DNA of 15,006 nucleotides from contig CAMLFK010000112.1 of assembly GCA_946479255.1 (NCBI GenBank), positions 1-15,006 on the forward strand, given 5' to 3'. The DNA is from an uncultured Oxalobacteraceae bacterium. GTDB lineage: Bacteria; Pseudomonadota; Gammaproteobacteria; Burkholderiales; Burkholderiaceae. Below the pieces are notes generated by a model. The model had not been told where the DNA came from. It made no database searches and saw only the letters and a list, made by a program, of their open reading frames with translations. How positions within the stretch are numbered: the stretch's first letter is position 1; each line of letters starts with the position of its first letter. This document shows, piece by piece, positions 6,316-14,339 of this stretch. The translations under genes were made by a program, and so were the position numbers.

Positions 6316-7677
6316 ATGTCCGCTCACATGATATCGATTTACGCCCTGGTCGCGATGTTCGTCGTCGCCACTGTTTTGCCCATTAACATGGGTGTCATCG
6401 CCTTCGTGGGCGCCTTCCTGGTCGGCACCTTGGTCGCCGGGATGCAGACCAAGGCCATCATGGCCGGCTTCCCCGCCGAACTGTTCCTGACACTGGTCGG
6501 CATCACCTTCCTGTTCGCCCAGGCCCAGAACAACGGCACCATCGACTGGCTGGTGCGGCTGGCGGTGCGGGCCGTGCGCGGCCACATTGCGGCGATTCCC
6601 TGGGTGATGTTCGGCATTGCCGCTCTCTTGACCGGCGTGGGCGCGGTCAGCCCGGCCGCGGTGGCGATCATCGCGCCGATTGCCCTCGGCTTCGCCGCCA
6701 AGTACGGCATCAACCCGCTCATGATGGGCCTGATGGTGATCCATGGCGCGCAGGGTGGCGGCTTCTCGCCGATCAGCATCTACGGCGGCATCACCAACAA
6801 GATCGTGCAGAAGGCCGGACTGCCGCTGAGCGAGCTGACGACCGCGTTTGTCAGCCTGGGCGTTAACTTCGGCGTAGCGCTGATTCTGTTCTTCGTGTTC
6901 GGCGGCATGGCGCTGATGCGGCGTCCGCGTGCTTCGGCGGATTCGGAGTTCCCGGTCCCGGCCGGCGTGCCAGACCTGGCTCAGGCGCGCGAGCTGCAGT
7001 CCGGCGACCCGGGTAACGGGGAGATGGTGACGCAGGAGCGGCTCATCACGACGAACAAGCCGCAGCTGGAACTGACTGGCGCTCCCGTCAACATGCAACA
7101 GATCGCGACCGTCGTTGGACTGATAGCGCTGGCGGTGCTCACGCTGCTGTACAAGATCGATATCGGCTTTGCCGCCATCACCATCGGTCTGATCTTGTCG
7201 ATCATGGCGCCGAATGTGCAAAAGCGTGCCATCGGCCAGGTGTCGTGGCCCGAGATCATGCTTATTGTTGGTGTCAGCACCTATGTGGGCGTGATGGAGA
7301 AGATGGGGACGATCACCTTTGTGGGCCATAGTGTTGCCGGGCTGACTTCGCCGCTGGTGGCGGCCTTGCTGCTGTGCTTTGTGGGGGCTGTGGTGTCGGC
7401 TTTTGCTTCGTCGACTGCGGTGCTTGGCTCGCTGATTCCGCTCGCGGTCCCATTCCTGCAGGCTGGGACTGGGGTGGATGCAATCGGGTTCATTGCCGCC
7501 ATGGCGGTGTCTTCCACCATCGTTGACGTCAGTCCGTTCTCCACCAACGGCGCCCTGGTGCTGGCCAATGCGCAGGGGATTGATCGAGACGTGTTCTTGC
7601 GACAGCTGATGATTTATGGGGCGATCGTTACCGTGACTGCCCCGGTTCTGGTGTGGCTGATGTTTGTGGTGTTTTGA
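6316..7677 (+). CDS. matC: MatC-type dicarboxylate carrier, probable malonate importer
   Basis: A 453-residue integral membrane protein with roughly 11 to 12 hydrophobic segments. Its N-terminal third matches what I know of the MatC N-terminal domain: a start rich in I/V/A helices, G-F-P-A-E-L-F-L-T-L-V-G-I-T, A-Q-N-N-G-T-I-D-W and the G-A-V-S-P-A-A-V-A-I-I-A-P-I hairpin. A central polar loop lies at about residues 200-245. MatC is the malonate carrier of Rhizobium; the family belongs to the ion-transporter (SLC13-like) group. It follows mdcR on the same strand behind a very strong ribosome binding site (AGGAGGAGGA, 6301-6310) and a copy of the likely MdcR operator. None of the malonate transporters mdcF, mdcL or mdcM is seen among mdcA-mdcH. 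Uptake of malonate is inferred from family and context. Confidence 0.85.
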   Translation: MSAHMISIYALVAMFVVATVLPINMGVIAFVGAFLVGTLVAGMQTKAIMAGFPAELFLTLVGITFLFAQAQNNGTIDWLVRLAVRAVRGHIAAIPWVMFGIAALLTGVGAVSPAAVAIIAPIALGFAAKYGINPLMMGLMVIHGAQGGGFSPISIYGGITNKIVQKAGLPLSELTTAFVSLGVNFGVALILFFVFGGMALMRRPRASADSEFPVPAGVPDLAQARELQSGDPGNGEMVTQERLITTNKPQLELTGAPVNMQQIATVVGLIALAVLTLLYKIDIGFAAITIGLILSIMAPNVQKRAIGQVSWPEIMLIVGVSTYVGVMEKMGTITFVGHSVAGLTSPLVAALLLCFVGAVVSAFASSTAVLGSLIPLAVPFLQAGTGVDAIGFIAAMAVSSTIVDVSPFSTNGALVLANAQGIDRDVFLRQLMIYGAIVTVTAPVLVWLMFVVF

Positions 7678-7701
7678 TTTTGATTTGACAGGGTATATGG
7701 A

Positions 7702-7723
7702 CGAGGCGGCATCCGCCGCCTTG
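7702..7723. terminator. GC-rich hairpin between convergent genes
   Basis: AGGCGGC and GCCGCCT form a 7-bp perfect stem around ATCC (7704-7721), extendable by a G-T and a C-G pair to 7702-7723. It lies in the 54-bp gap between the ends of matC (plus) and the amine oxidase gene (minus), where a bidirectional terminator is expected. No T-tract follows on either strand, so intrinsic termination may be weak. Confidence 0.5.
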
Positions 7724-7731
7724 CCCTGCCG

Positions 7732-9615
7732 CTATGCCGATGGCCACTTAGGATAATCGCTCGCGAAATCAAAGCCGCTATCCTTGAATGTCGCATCCAC
7801 GTTGTTCAGAATCTGCAGCACGCAGTCGAGTCCGGAGCGCAGCGCTGGTTCAGTCCAACCGCCCTCCACGCCATAGTTCTCGCCGGCGAAGTAAAGGCAG
7901 GACTTTTTCCCGTAATTCTGGTTGTAGGACAGGTCGAGCTGATTTCCCGCCTCGTTGTCCGCGCGGTAGAGCTTGGCGCAACCGATGTAAGTCGCTTGTT
8001 TGATCCACTGGATCATCACCGGTTTGGCCATGTCGATGAATTCGGTGATGTCCTGCCCCACCGTGCTGCTGGTAATTTCCTTGAGCTTGGCCAGCACCAG
8101 GGCCGACAGCGCCGCTTCGTCGAAGGGCAGCAGCTTGAGCGAATCGTCTTCCCAGGTATAGCTGGCCAGCAGCACGCCGCGATCTTCGTCCTTGCTGGCC
8201 CAGCTCAGCGCGTACATGTCCTGGATACAGGTATCGGTGACGATATCTTGCGGGATTTTATTATCCGGCAATTCCCAATACTTCGTCCGCAAAGGAAAGA
8301 ACAGCTTGCAGCTGGAGATATTGTGCTGCGTATTTTGCGTGGTGATCTTCGCCTGGGGCAGAACTTCCTCCGGAAAATTCTGGAACGTCATCGACATCTG
8401 GGTTGACCACTGCGTCGACGTGACCACCGCGCAGTCGAACAGCTCGCCGTCCGCCGCGTTTTTATGATGAAGCATCAGCCCGCCGGCACATTTTTCGACG
8501 CGGTGGACCGGCGTGTCGACATACAGTCTGGCGCCTTCGTACAAGGAGGTCCTGGCGCCTGGCGCGGGAACATAGAACAAATATTCGACCAGGGCCTGTA
8601 TGCCCTCGTACCTGGGCTTGGCCAGCGCCACGCCATTCGTGTCGGCGACCGGCGCGTCGAAATGGGGCATCGCCCGCGCGTCGCTGAAGCTCTCGATCGT
8701 CTGCAAGTTCGAGTCGAAGCCGAAGTAGGTGCAGCGCAGGAACCACAGCGCGCCGATGCTATAGAACGCACCCCAACTGCCATCGCCGGTGCCGATCGTA
8801 TACAGCAGGTCCGCCTCGTGCGGATCCATTCCGAAGCCGCCAAGGTCGCCGTCAAAGGTGGCCAGCTTAGCGATTTTCTCCTCGATCTCCGATGCGCTCA
8901 GCGCCGGCGCCAGCACCAGGTCGTCGAATGTCATGCTGTCGTAATGCTTGACAATCGCCTGCCAGCACGTTTCCCAGTTGTTGCCCGGCTGTGTGTAGTA
9001 GGTCGTGGCGGGAATCGAAAAGCATTTACCGAATTGACTGACCTTCGCGCTCAGTTTGGCCAGCGCTTCATTTTGCGGCGGCTGGTTGATCGGCCACGGG
9101 ATCAAGGTCGGCTTCGCATATTCAAGTTCGGGGCCGTGGCCCTGGTTGATGTAGATGCCGGTGCCGCCAGGCGCCGCGCCCGGATTCGGGAAGGCGCTCA
9201 GTTGAATCGGGTGCCGGAGCGCGTTTTCATAGTTCAGGTAGTAATCGAGGATGCAATTCTTGCTCCCCGGCTCAGGGAAAAACGGCATCCGCATCGCTCC
9301 CATTTCCATGCCGGCTTGCTTGTCCCCGCGCGGATTGTCGACCGTATAGAGGCGCCCGCCGATCCGGTCCGACGCTTCGAAAATCGTGACTTGGGCACCA
9401 CAGCGGTGCAGTTCGCGCGCTACCGTCATGCCGGCGGCGCCGGCGCCGATTACCGCCACCTTCAAGGGCGCGCCAAGGCTGGCGAGGCCGGCTGGGGACT
9501 GCTGCAAGAGCTTGAAATAATCAAACCGGAAATCGGCAGGGTTGGGAAACGCCGGAATCCAGTTGTCCGGAGCGCTGTCCTGTTTACTAAGATTAAAACT
9601 AATTCCTGGCTTCAT
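7732..9615 (-). CDS. Flavin amine oxidase of the tryptophan 2-monooxygenase (IaaM) family
   Basis: A 627-residue FAD enzyme without a signal peptide, so cytoplasmic. Features: an N-terminal extension with F-D-Y-F-K-L-L-Q-Q-S-P-A-G-L-A-S-L (31-47), as in tryptophan 2-monooxygenases; the dinucleotide-binding motif G-A-G-A-A-G (57-62) ending at Glu80; R-I-G-G-R (84-88); E-M-G-A-M-R (104-109), whose Arg109 matches the substrate-carboxylate arginine of IaaM; S-S-C-K-L-F (434-439) with the flavin-side Lys437; L-L-A-S-Y-T-W-E-D-D (482-491); and F-A-G-E (576-579) with G-G-W-T-E-P-A (585-591) closing the FAD site. Family members oxidise L-amino acids; IaaM turns tryptophan into indole-3-acetamide with decarboxylation, while relatives act as phenylalanine 2-monooxygenases or plain L-amino-acid oxidases. 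The substrate here is not determined. It is the last gene of the binding-protein/kinase operon, 27 bp after the kinase stop, with AGGGAG 8 nt before the ATG. Confidence 0.85.
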   Translation of the reverse strand: MKPGISFNLSKQDSAPDNWIPAFPNPADFRFDYFKLLQQSPAGLASLGAPLKVAVIGAGAAGMTVARELHRCGAQVTIFEASDRIGGRLYTVDNPRGDKQAGMEMGAMRMPFFPEPGSKNCILDYYLNYENALRHPIQLSAFPNPGAAPGGTGIYINQGHGPELEYAKPTLIPWPINQPPQNEALAKLSAKVSQFGKCFSIPATTYYTQPGNNWETCWQAIVKHYDSMTFDDLVLAPALSASEIEEKIAKLATFDGDLGGFGMDPHEADLLYTIGTGDGSWGAFYSIGALWFLRCTYFGFDSNLQTIESFSDARAMPHFDAPVADTNGVALAKPRYEGIQALVEYLFYVPAPGARTSLYEGARLYVDTPVHRVEKCAGGLMLHHKNAADGELFDCAVVTSTQWSTQMSMTFQNFPEEVLPQAKITTQNTQHNISSCKLFFPLRTKYWELPDNKIPQDIVTDTCIQDMYALSWASKDEDRGVLLASYTWEDDSLKLLPFDEAALSALVLAKLKEITSSTVGQDITEFIDMAKPVMIQWIKQATYIGCAKLYRADNEAGNQLDLSYNQNYGKKSCLYFAGENYGVEGGWTEPALRSGLDCVLQILNNVDATFKDSGFDFASDYPKWPSA

Positions 9616-9642
9616 AGATCCCGCTCCCTCGCTGTGGTTGAA

Positions 9643-12600
9643 CTATTCGATGACTGCCCGCTCTCGCATGCGCCCGATCGCCGCGATACTGGCGTTCATC
9701 GCGTGGGCGAAGCGCTCAAGCAATTCCGCGTCCTCCCGCCCTGAACGAATTGCATCTTCCAGTTCGCCGGCCAGGTCGGCCAGGGCACTGGCCCCGAGAT
9801 TGGCTGCCGCGCCCCGGATCGCGTGCGCGCCGTGCTCGGCCGGCAGACGTTCGCCGGCCGCCAGTTGGGCCTCGATCCGCGCCGCGCCGTCAACATAGGT
9901 ACTCGCAAATTGGGCGGCAATCCGGCGGTACAGTGCAGCGTTGCCGCCAATGCGGCGCACGCCGGCCTCCTCGTCAAGCCAATGGGTAGCTGGCGCATCG
10001 GGGGACGATGCTGCGATGGCCGGCGCGGGCATCGGCAAACCGGCGCGTCCGGCCCAGCGCGCCAGCGTTGCCAACAGCTCGTCGGGATCGATCGGTTTCG
10101 CGACATGGTCGTTCATGCCGACCTCAAAGCAGCGCGCGCGGGCTTCAACCATCGCATGGGCCGTCATTGCGAGGATCGGCAAGCCGGCGAAACGTGGATC
10201 GGAACGGATCGCCTTTGTTGCCGAATAGCCATCCATTTCCGGCATCTGCACGTCCATCAGCACCACGTCATAGGTGCCGCCATTGAACACCTTCGCGACG
10301 GCGATCCTGCCGTTATCGGCAATATCGACGGCAATTCCCGCCTCTCTCATCAATTCGCTGGCGATCTGCTGATTGATCCGGTTATCTTCGGCCAGTAATA
10401 CACGCATGCCGGACAAGCTGCTGTGCGGCGCGGCATCGTGCGCCGCTGGCTGACGCGCGCCGCCGTAAATGGCGGCAAATGCCTCGTGCAGCGCCAGGGC
10501 GCTGACGGGTTTGGCGATAAAGGCGTCGATCGCCATGGTGTCCATGTCGGGCCGCACATCGTCGCGCAGCGCCGTCAGCAGCACCAACGCCGGTTGGGGA
10601 AATACCTGCGGGTCGGTGCGGATGGCGCGCGCGGCATCCGCACCGCCCATCCCCGGCATCGCGCAATCGATCAGCACCAGGGAGAACGGCGCGCCGGCCG
10701 ATGCCGCCAAGGCCACCATGACATGTGCCTGCGCGCCGTTGTCCGCCTGTTCGACCGTGCATCCGAGGCGCTCGCAATGGGCAGCGAGCACCGCGCGGGC
10801 GCGCGGGTTGTCGTCCACCACCAGCACCGTCATCGCGCGGACCGCCGCGGGCAGCGGCGCGCGCGCCTCCCCGCCGCCGGTCCCGCGCTCGAGCCAGACA
10901 TTGAAACTGAAGGTGCTGCCCACGCCGGCCACGCTGTCCACCGTAATCTGCCCGCCCATCAATTCCACCAGTCGCTTGCAGATCGTCAGGCCCAGTCCCG
11001 TGCCGCCATACTTGCGGGTGGTAGACTCATCGGCCTGGCTGAACGCATGGAACAGGCGCGCGCTCTGGTCGGCCGTGAGGCCGATGCCGCTGTCGCGCAC
11101 GGCAAAGCGCAGCTCGACCCGCGCGCCCTCGGTATTGAGCAGTTCGACCTGGACCACGATATCGCCACGCGCGGTGAACTTGACGGCGTTGCCGAGCAGG
11201 TTGATCAGGATCTGCTCGATCCGCAGCGGGTCGCCATACAATGCGTCCGGCACGTCCGCGCCGATGTCGACAATCAGTTCCAGGCCCTTGTCGGCGGCCG
11301 AGTAGCCGATCACCGCCATCGTATTGTCGAGTGCGCGGGATAGGCCGAATTCAACCGGGTCGAGGTCAATCTTGCCGGCTTCGATTTTCGAAAAATCGAG
11401 AATATCGTTGAGCACGCCAAGCAAGGAACTGCCGGCCCGATGCACCTTGTCGATATAGTCGCGCTGCTGCCGGTTCAGCGGCGTCTTCAGCGCCAGATAG
11501 GCCAGCCCGATGATTGCATTCATCGGCGTGCGGATTTCATGGCTCATATTGGCCAGGAACAAGGACTTGGCGCGCACTGCTTCCTCGGCCAAGTCCTTGG
11601 CCAGGCGCAATTGCTCCTCGAGCGCGCGCGCCTCGGTCTGGTCCATCCAAAAGCCGTTCCACACCACCTCGTTGCCGACCAGCCGTGTCACCGTGTTCGA
11701 ATACACCCAGCGCACCTGGCCATCGACGACGACGCGCTGGTGAAACTCGGCCGAGCGACGCTGCGCGATGGCGCTTGCCACCTCCGCCTCGATCATCGCG
11801 CGCTCTTCCGGCAAGGTGGTGCGAAAGCGGGCCTCGGGGTCGGCCATGATGTCCGCCGCCGGCACGCCCAATATCTCGCGCGCATTGGCGCCGACGAAGG
11901 AGTACGTGGGCTTGCCGCTGCTCGAGATACGCACCTGGAATACCGCCAGCGGCAGTGCGTCGGTCATATCGGCCAGGCGCCGGCTTGCGGCCTCGGCGTC
12001 GGCGGTGCGTTCCTGCACGCGCTGTTCCAGGGAGGCGGCCAGGCTTTGCAAATCGGCGCTCGCCGTTTCGAGCGCGCGGTTGGAGTTCAGCAAGGTCAGA
12101 TTGTTTTTTCGAACGAAGAACAGGCAGGCGCCGCCGCATAGCGCGAGCGTGAACCCGGTGCCAAGCAGGGTCAGCAAAGCGATGCGCCGGCTGCTTTCAT
12201 ACGACCGTTTGACCGCGTCCGATTTCAGGCGGATCAGGTCCGAAATCGCGATCTGCGCCTGACTGTACAGTTCCTGGTTCTTGGTCGACATCGATTCAAG
12301 CGCCTCTTCCTTCGCATAGTTGAGGCTTAATTCCATGATTGCGCGGTAACTGGTGCGCAGTTCGATCCACAAGCGCACCACCTGCGCGAACCGGATTTTT
12401 TCCTCGGCCGACAGGAACAAGTTGTCGGCGCCGCCCAGTTCGACCTCGATCTGCTTGTCCAGATAGGCCAGGTCGAGCAGCAGGTCAGGCTGAATTTCCA
12501 GCGACGCGACCTGATGGTAAATCTTCAGGCGGTAGGAATTGGTCAGGTCGCCGATGCGAGCGATTTTTTGGGCCGACAGGAAGTCTTCGTGATAAATCTT

Positions 12601-12750
12601 GGAGTTAAGATTGCTCACGCGGTAGATGCTCAGGATGGCGAGCACGCCCATTGCGAGCACCGTCGCGGCGATCGCCAGCACGAAACGATAGCGCCCGAGG
12701 CCGGCTGCCAGTTGACCCGGCGTACGCGCTTGTCCGGCCTTGCTATTCAA
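9643..12750 (-). CDS. Membrane hybrid sensor histidine kinase (PAS-HisKA-HATPase-REC-REC-Hpt)
   Basis: A 1035-residue multi-step phosphorelay kinase. Domains in order: TM1 (about 21-44); a periplasmic helical segment (45-189) resembling four-helix-bundle sensors; TM2 (190-213); a coiled coil (222-262); PAS (264-376); HisKA with N-M-S-H-E-I-R-T-P, His404; HATPase with N-box near 513-526, D-S-G-I-G-L (553-558) and G-G-T-G-L-G-L (582-588); REC1 with Asp695 and Lys747; REC2 with Asp833 and Lys885; and C-terminal Hpt with A-H-A-I-R-G, His976. All catalytic residues are present. It starts at TTG (12750) with GAGG 7 nt upstream. The next ATG (12648) would cut through TM1, and a stop lies just upstream in frame. 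It follows a periplasmic binding-protein gene by 33 bp, so it probably senses through that protein. No response regulator gene is adjacent. Confidence 0.92.
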   Translation of the reverse strand: MNSKAGQARTPGQLAAGLGRYRFVLAIAATVLAMGVLAILSIYRVSNLNSKIYHEDFLSAQKIARIGDLTNSYRLKIYHQVASLEIQPDLLLDLAYLDKQIEVELGGADNLFLSAEEKIRFAQVVRLWIELRTSYRAIMELSLNYAKEEALESMSTKNQELYSQAQIAISDLIRLKSDAVKRSYESSRRIALLTLLGTGFTLALCGGACLFFVRKNNLTLLNSNRALETASADLQSLAASLEQRVQERTADAEAASRRLADMTDALPLAVFQVRISSSGKPTYSFVGANAREILGVPAADIMADPEARFRTTLPEERAMIEAEVASAIAQRRSAEFHQRVVVDGQVRWVYSNTVTRLVGNEVVWNGFWMDQTEARALEEQLRLAKDLAEEAVRAKSLFLANMSHEIRTPMNAIIGLAYLALKTPLNRQQRDYIDKVHRAGSSLLGVLNDILDFSKIEAGKIDLDPVEFGLSRALDNTMAVIGYSAADKGLELIVDIGADVPDALYGDPLRIEQILINLLGNAVKFTARGDIVVQVELLNTEGARVELRFAVRDSGIGLTADQSARLFHAFSQADESTTRKYGGTGLGLTICKRLVELMGGQITVDSVAGVGSTFSFNVWLERGTGGGEARAPLPAAVRAMTVLVVDDNPRARAVLAAHCERLGCTVEQADNGAQAHVMVALAASAGAPFSLVLIDCAMPGMGGADAARAIRTDPQVFPQPALVLLTALRDDVRPDMDTMAIDAFIAKPVSALALHEAFAAIYGGARQPAAHDAAPHSSLSGMRVLLAEDNRINQQIASELMREAGIAVDIADNGRIAVAKVFNGGTYDVVLMDVQMPEMDGYSATKAIRSDPRFAGLPILAMTAHAMVEARARCFEVGMNDHVAKPIDPDELLATLARWAGRAGLPMPAPAIAASSPDAPATHWLDEEAGVRRIGGNAALYRRIAAQFASTYVDGAARIEAQLAAGERLPAEHGAHAIRGAAANLGASALADLAGELEDAIRSGREDAELLERFAHAMNASIAAIGRMRERAVIE

Positions 12751-12783
12751 GCTGGAGCCTCAGCGCGTCCGGCGGCATGATCG

Positions 12784-14124
12784 TCATGAGCCTGCCCTGC
12801 CCGGCGGACGCGTACCGGGTACGAGCACGCCATTGATATGAAAGCGGCCACCGCCATCGCAAGTGCGGTCAGGATCCATGTCAGGATTGAATACTTCTGG
12901 CTGCAACCAGGTGGGCGACTGGTAGACAATGTCGAACTCCCCTTGCCGGTTGACCTGGCCGATGCGCGGCGTGAGCCACAGGTGCAGGCTGTCGGCATCG
13001 ATCTTGACATGCGAGCCGGCTGGCGACTTGAACTCCAGGCCACGCGCTGCCTCGAGGATCGCGTCCGGATGCGCGCTGTTGGCCTTGAGCATGGCCGCCT
13101 TGCATGCCAGGGCCGCCGTGTACACGCCCTCGTTGAGGGTGGTGACGGTGGCCTCGTCATTGCGCCACTCCGGCCTGGAACGGGCGAAGGTCTTGAAGCG
13201 CTCGACGAAGGCGAGGTTGTCCGGCGTATTAATCGACTGGAAATAGCTCGCGAGCGAATAATGGCCGGCGCACAAGTCAACCCCGGCTGCCGCGATGCTA
13301 GACTCAAACATCCCGGTGTGCATGATTGGCATCTGTTGTGGCCTCAAGCCTGCGTCCTTGTAGGTTTTCAAGAAGCCGACGATATTATCGGCCACGAGAT
13401 TTGAGAGTATCCAGTCCGGCTTCTTCTGCTTGATGTCTTCCACGATAGCGTCGAACGGCGCGGCGGCGCCAAGGCCGAAGTTGACGAACTCATCGCCCAC
13501 CACGACGCCGCCCAGCTTGCGCACCGTGGTCCTGGCCTGCTTGCTCATGGTGTGCGGGAAGATGTAGTTCGAGCCGACCAGATAAACTTTGCGGCCGCGT
13601 CGCTTCATGATCCAGGGAATGCCGACCTCGGTCTGCTGGTTCGGGCAGGAACCGGTGGCGATCATGCTGTCGGAACACTCGCGCCCTTCGTACAGCATGC
13701 CGTAAAACAGCACGCCACCGTTGCGCTGGATGACCGGCAGCGCCGCCTTGCGGCTCGCCGAAACAATGCAGCCCCAGATGATGGTGACGCCCTGGTCGAT
13801 CAGCTCCTTGGCGTAGCGCGTGTAGCTGACCCAGTCGCTGGCCGGATCGCGCACCACCGCCTCCAGCAAGGCGCCATGAATGCCGCCGGCGCGATTGATG
13901 TCGTCAATCGCCATCAGGGCCATCTTGTAGCATTCGAGGCTGTACACGCGTTCGGCGCCGGTCAGGCTGAACAGGATGCCAATCTTGATGGTGCGCCCGC
14001 GCTCGATGGGCGGCCACTTGTGCCGGGCCGCCAGAGCGCTGGCCGGCAGGGCAAGCGCAAGTGAGCCGCCTACGGCGCTTTGTTGTAGAAACACGCGCCG
14101 CGCTACATTCAGTTCTGACTTCAT
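12784..14124 (-). CDS. Tat-exported amide/urea-type periplasmic substrate-binding protein
   Basis: A 446-residue type I periplasmic binding protein of the UrtA/AmiC/FmdD group. The N-terminus MKSELNVARRVFLQQ has a twin-arginine motif (Arg9-Arg10, then V-F-L), a hydrophobic run and a likely cleavage after A-L-A-A (about residue 33). Family motifs seen: I-K-I-G-I-L-F-S-L-T-G, D-I-N-R-A-G-G-I-H-G, D-P-A-S-D-W, the S-A-S-R-K-A-A-L-P-V block, Y-E-G-R-E, C-P-N-Q-Q and Y-L-V-G-S-N-Y-I-F-P-H-T. UrtA and FmdD serve urea and short-amide ABC importers, and AmiC is an amide sensor. No permease or ATPase genes lie nearby; a hybrid kinase follows at 33 bp, so a sensory role is inferred. The ATG at 14124 gives the Tat signal; an upstream in-frame ATG at 14223 would bury it. 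The ligand is unknown. Confidence 0.88.
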   Translation of the reverse strand: MKSELNVARRVFLQQSAVGGSLALALPASALAARHKWPPIERGRTIKIGILFSLTGAERVYSLECYKMALMAIDDINRAGGIHGALLEAVVRDPASDWVSYTRYAKELIDQGVTIIWGCIVSASRKAALPVIQRNGGVLFYGMLYEGRECSDSMIATGSCPNQQTEVGIPWIMKRRGRKVYLVGSNYIFPHTMSKQARTTVRKLGGVVVGDEFVNFGLGAAAPFDAIVEDIKQKKPDWILSNLVADNIVGFLKTYKDAGLRPQQMPIMHTGMFESSIAAAGVDLCAGHYSLASYFQSINTPDNLAFVERFKTFARSRPEWRNDEATVTTLNEGVYTAALACKAAMLKANSAHPDAILEAARGLEFKSPAGSHVKIDADSLHLWLTPRIGQVNRQGEFDIVYQSPTWLQPEVFNPDMDPDRTCDGGGRFHINGVLVPGTRPPGRAGS

Positions 14125-14269
14125 GTGATGTGGTTTTTCCAGCTCTCTACAAATAGACCTCCACCCGATGACACAAGGATTGCTTGCACAGTACAGGCAT
14201 GGAATGACGAACGAAAAGCCCAATGCGTTCGGCGCTAAGCAACCATATCGTCATGATCAGATGCAATTA

Positions 14270-14299
14270 AGATTAACTTGGCTTGATTCCGCATGTCAA
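14270..14299 (-). promoter_or_regulatory. Candidate promoter of the binding-protein/kinase/oxidase operon
   Basis: On the minus strand a perfect TTGACA (14294-14299) is followed by 18 bp and TAATCT (14270-14275), a poor -10. A start near 14263 would give a leader of about 140 nt before the ATG at 14124. The -35 lies inside the inverted repeat CTTGA-N9-TCAAG (14282-14300), a possible operator. Confidence 0.45.
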
Positions 14300-14339
14300 G
14301 AAGTAAGATTGCCGGTTGCAAGGCGGGTTGGCGAGCATG

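Noticed and set aside
6079..7329. A 416-codon minus-strand open frame opposite mdcR end and matC.
   Set aside because: Its translation is low in hydrophobic residues and full of H, D, R, Q and G, the typical mirror of a membrane-protein gene; matC on the other strand has clear family motifs and a strong ribosome binding site.
8464..9744. A 426-codon plus-strand open frame opposite the oxidase gene.
   Set aside because: Arg/Gly/His-rich translation without recognisable motifs, entirely antisense to a gene with all flavin-enzyme motifs.
10423..11343. Plus-strand open frames opposite the kinase ATPase and receiver regions.
   Set aside because: Antisense shadows in high-GC DNA; the minus strand carries uninterrupted kinase motifs.
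14124..14223. Upstream in-frame start (ATG 14223) for the substrate-binding protein.
   Set aside because: It would place 33 extra residues before the twin-arginine signal, which begins naturally at the ATG at 14124.
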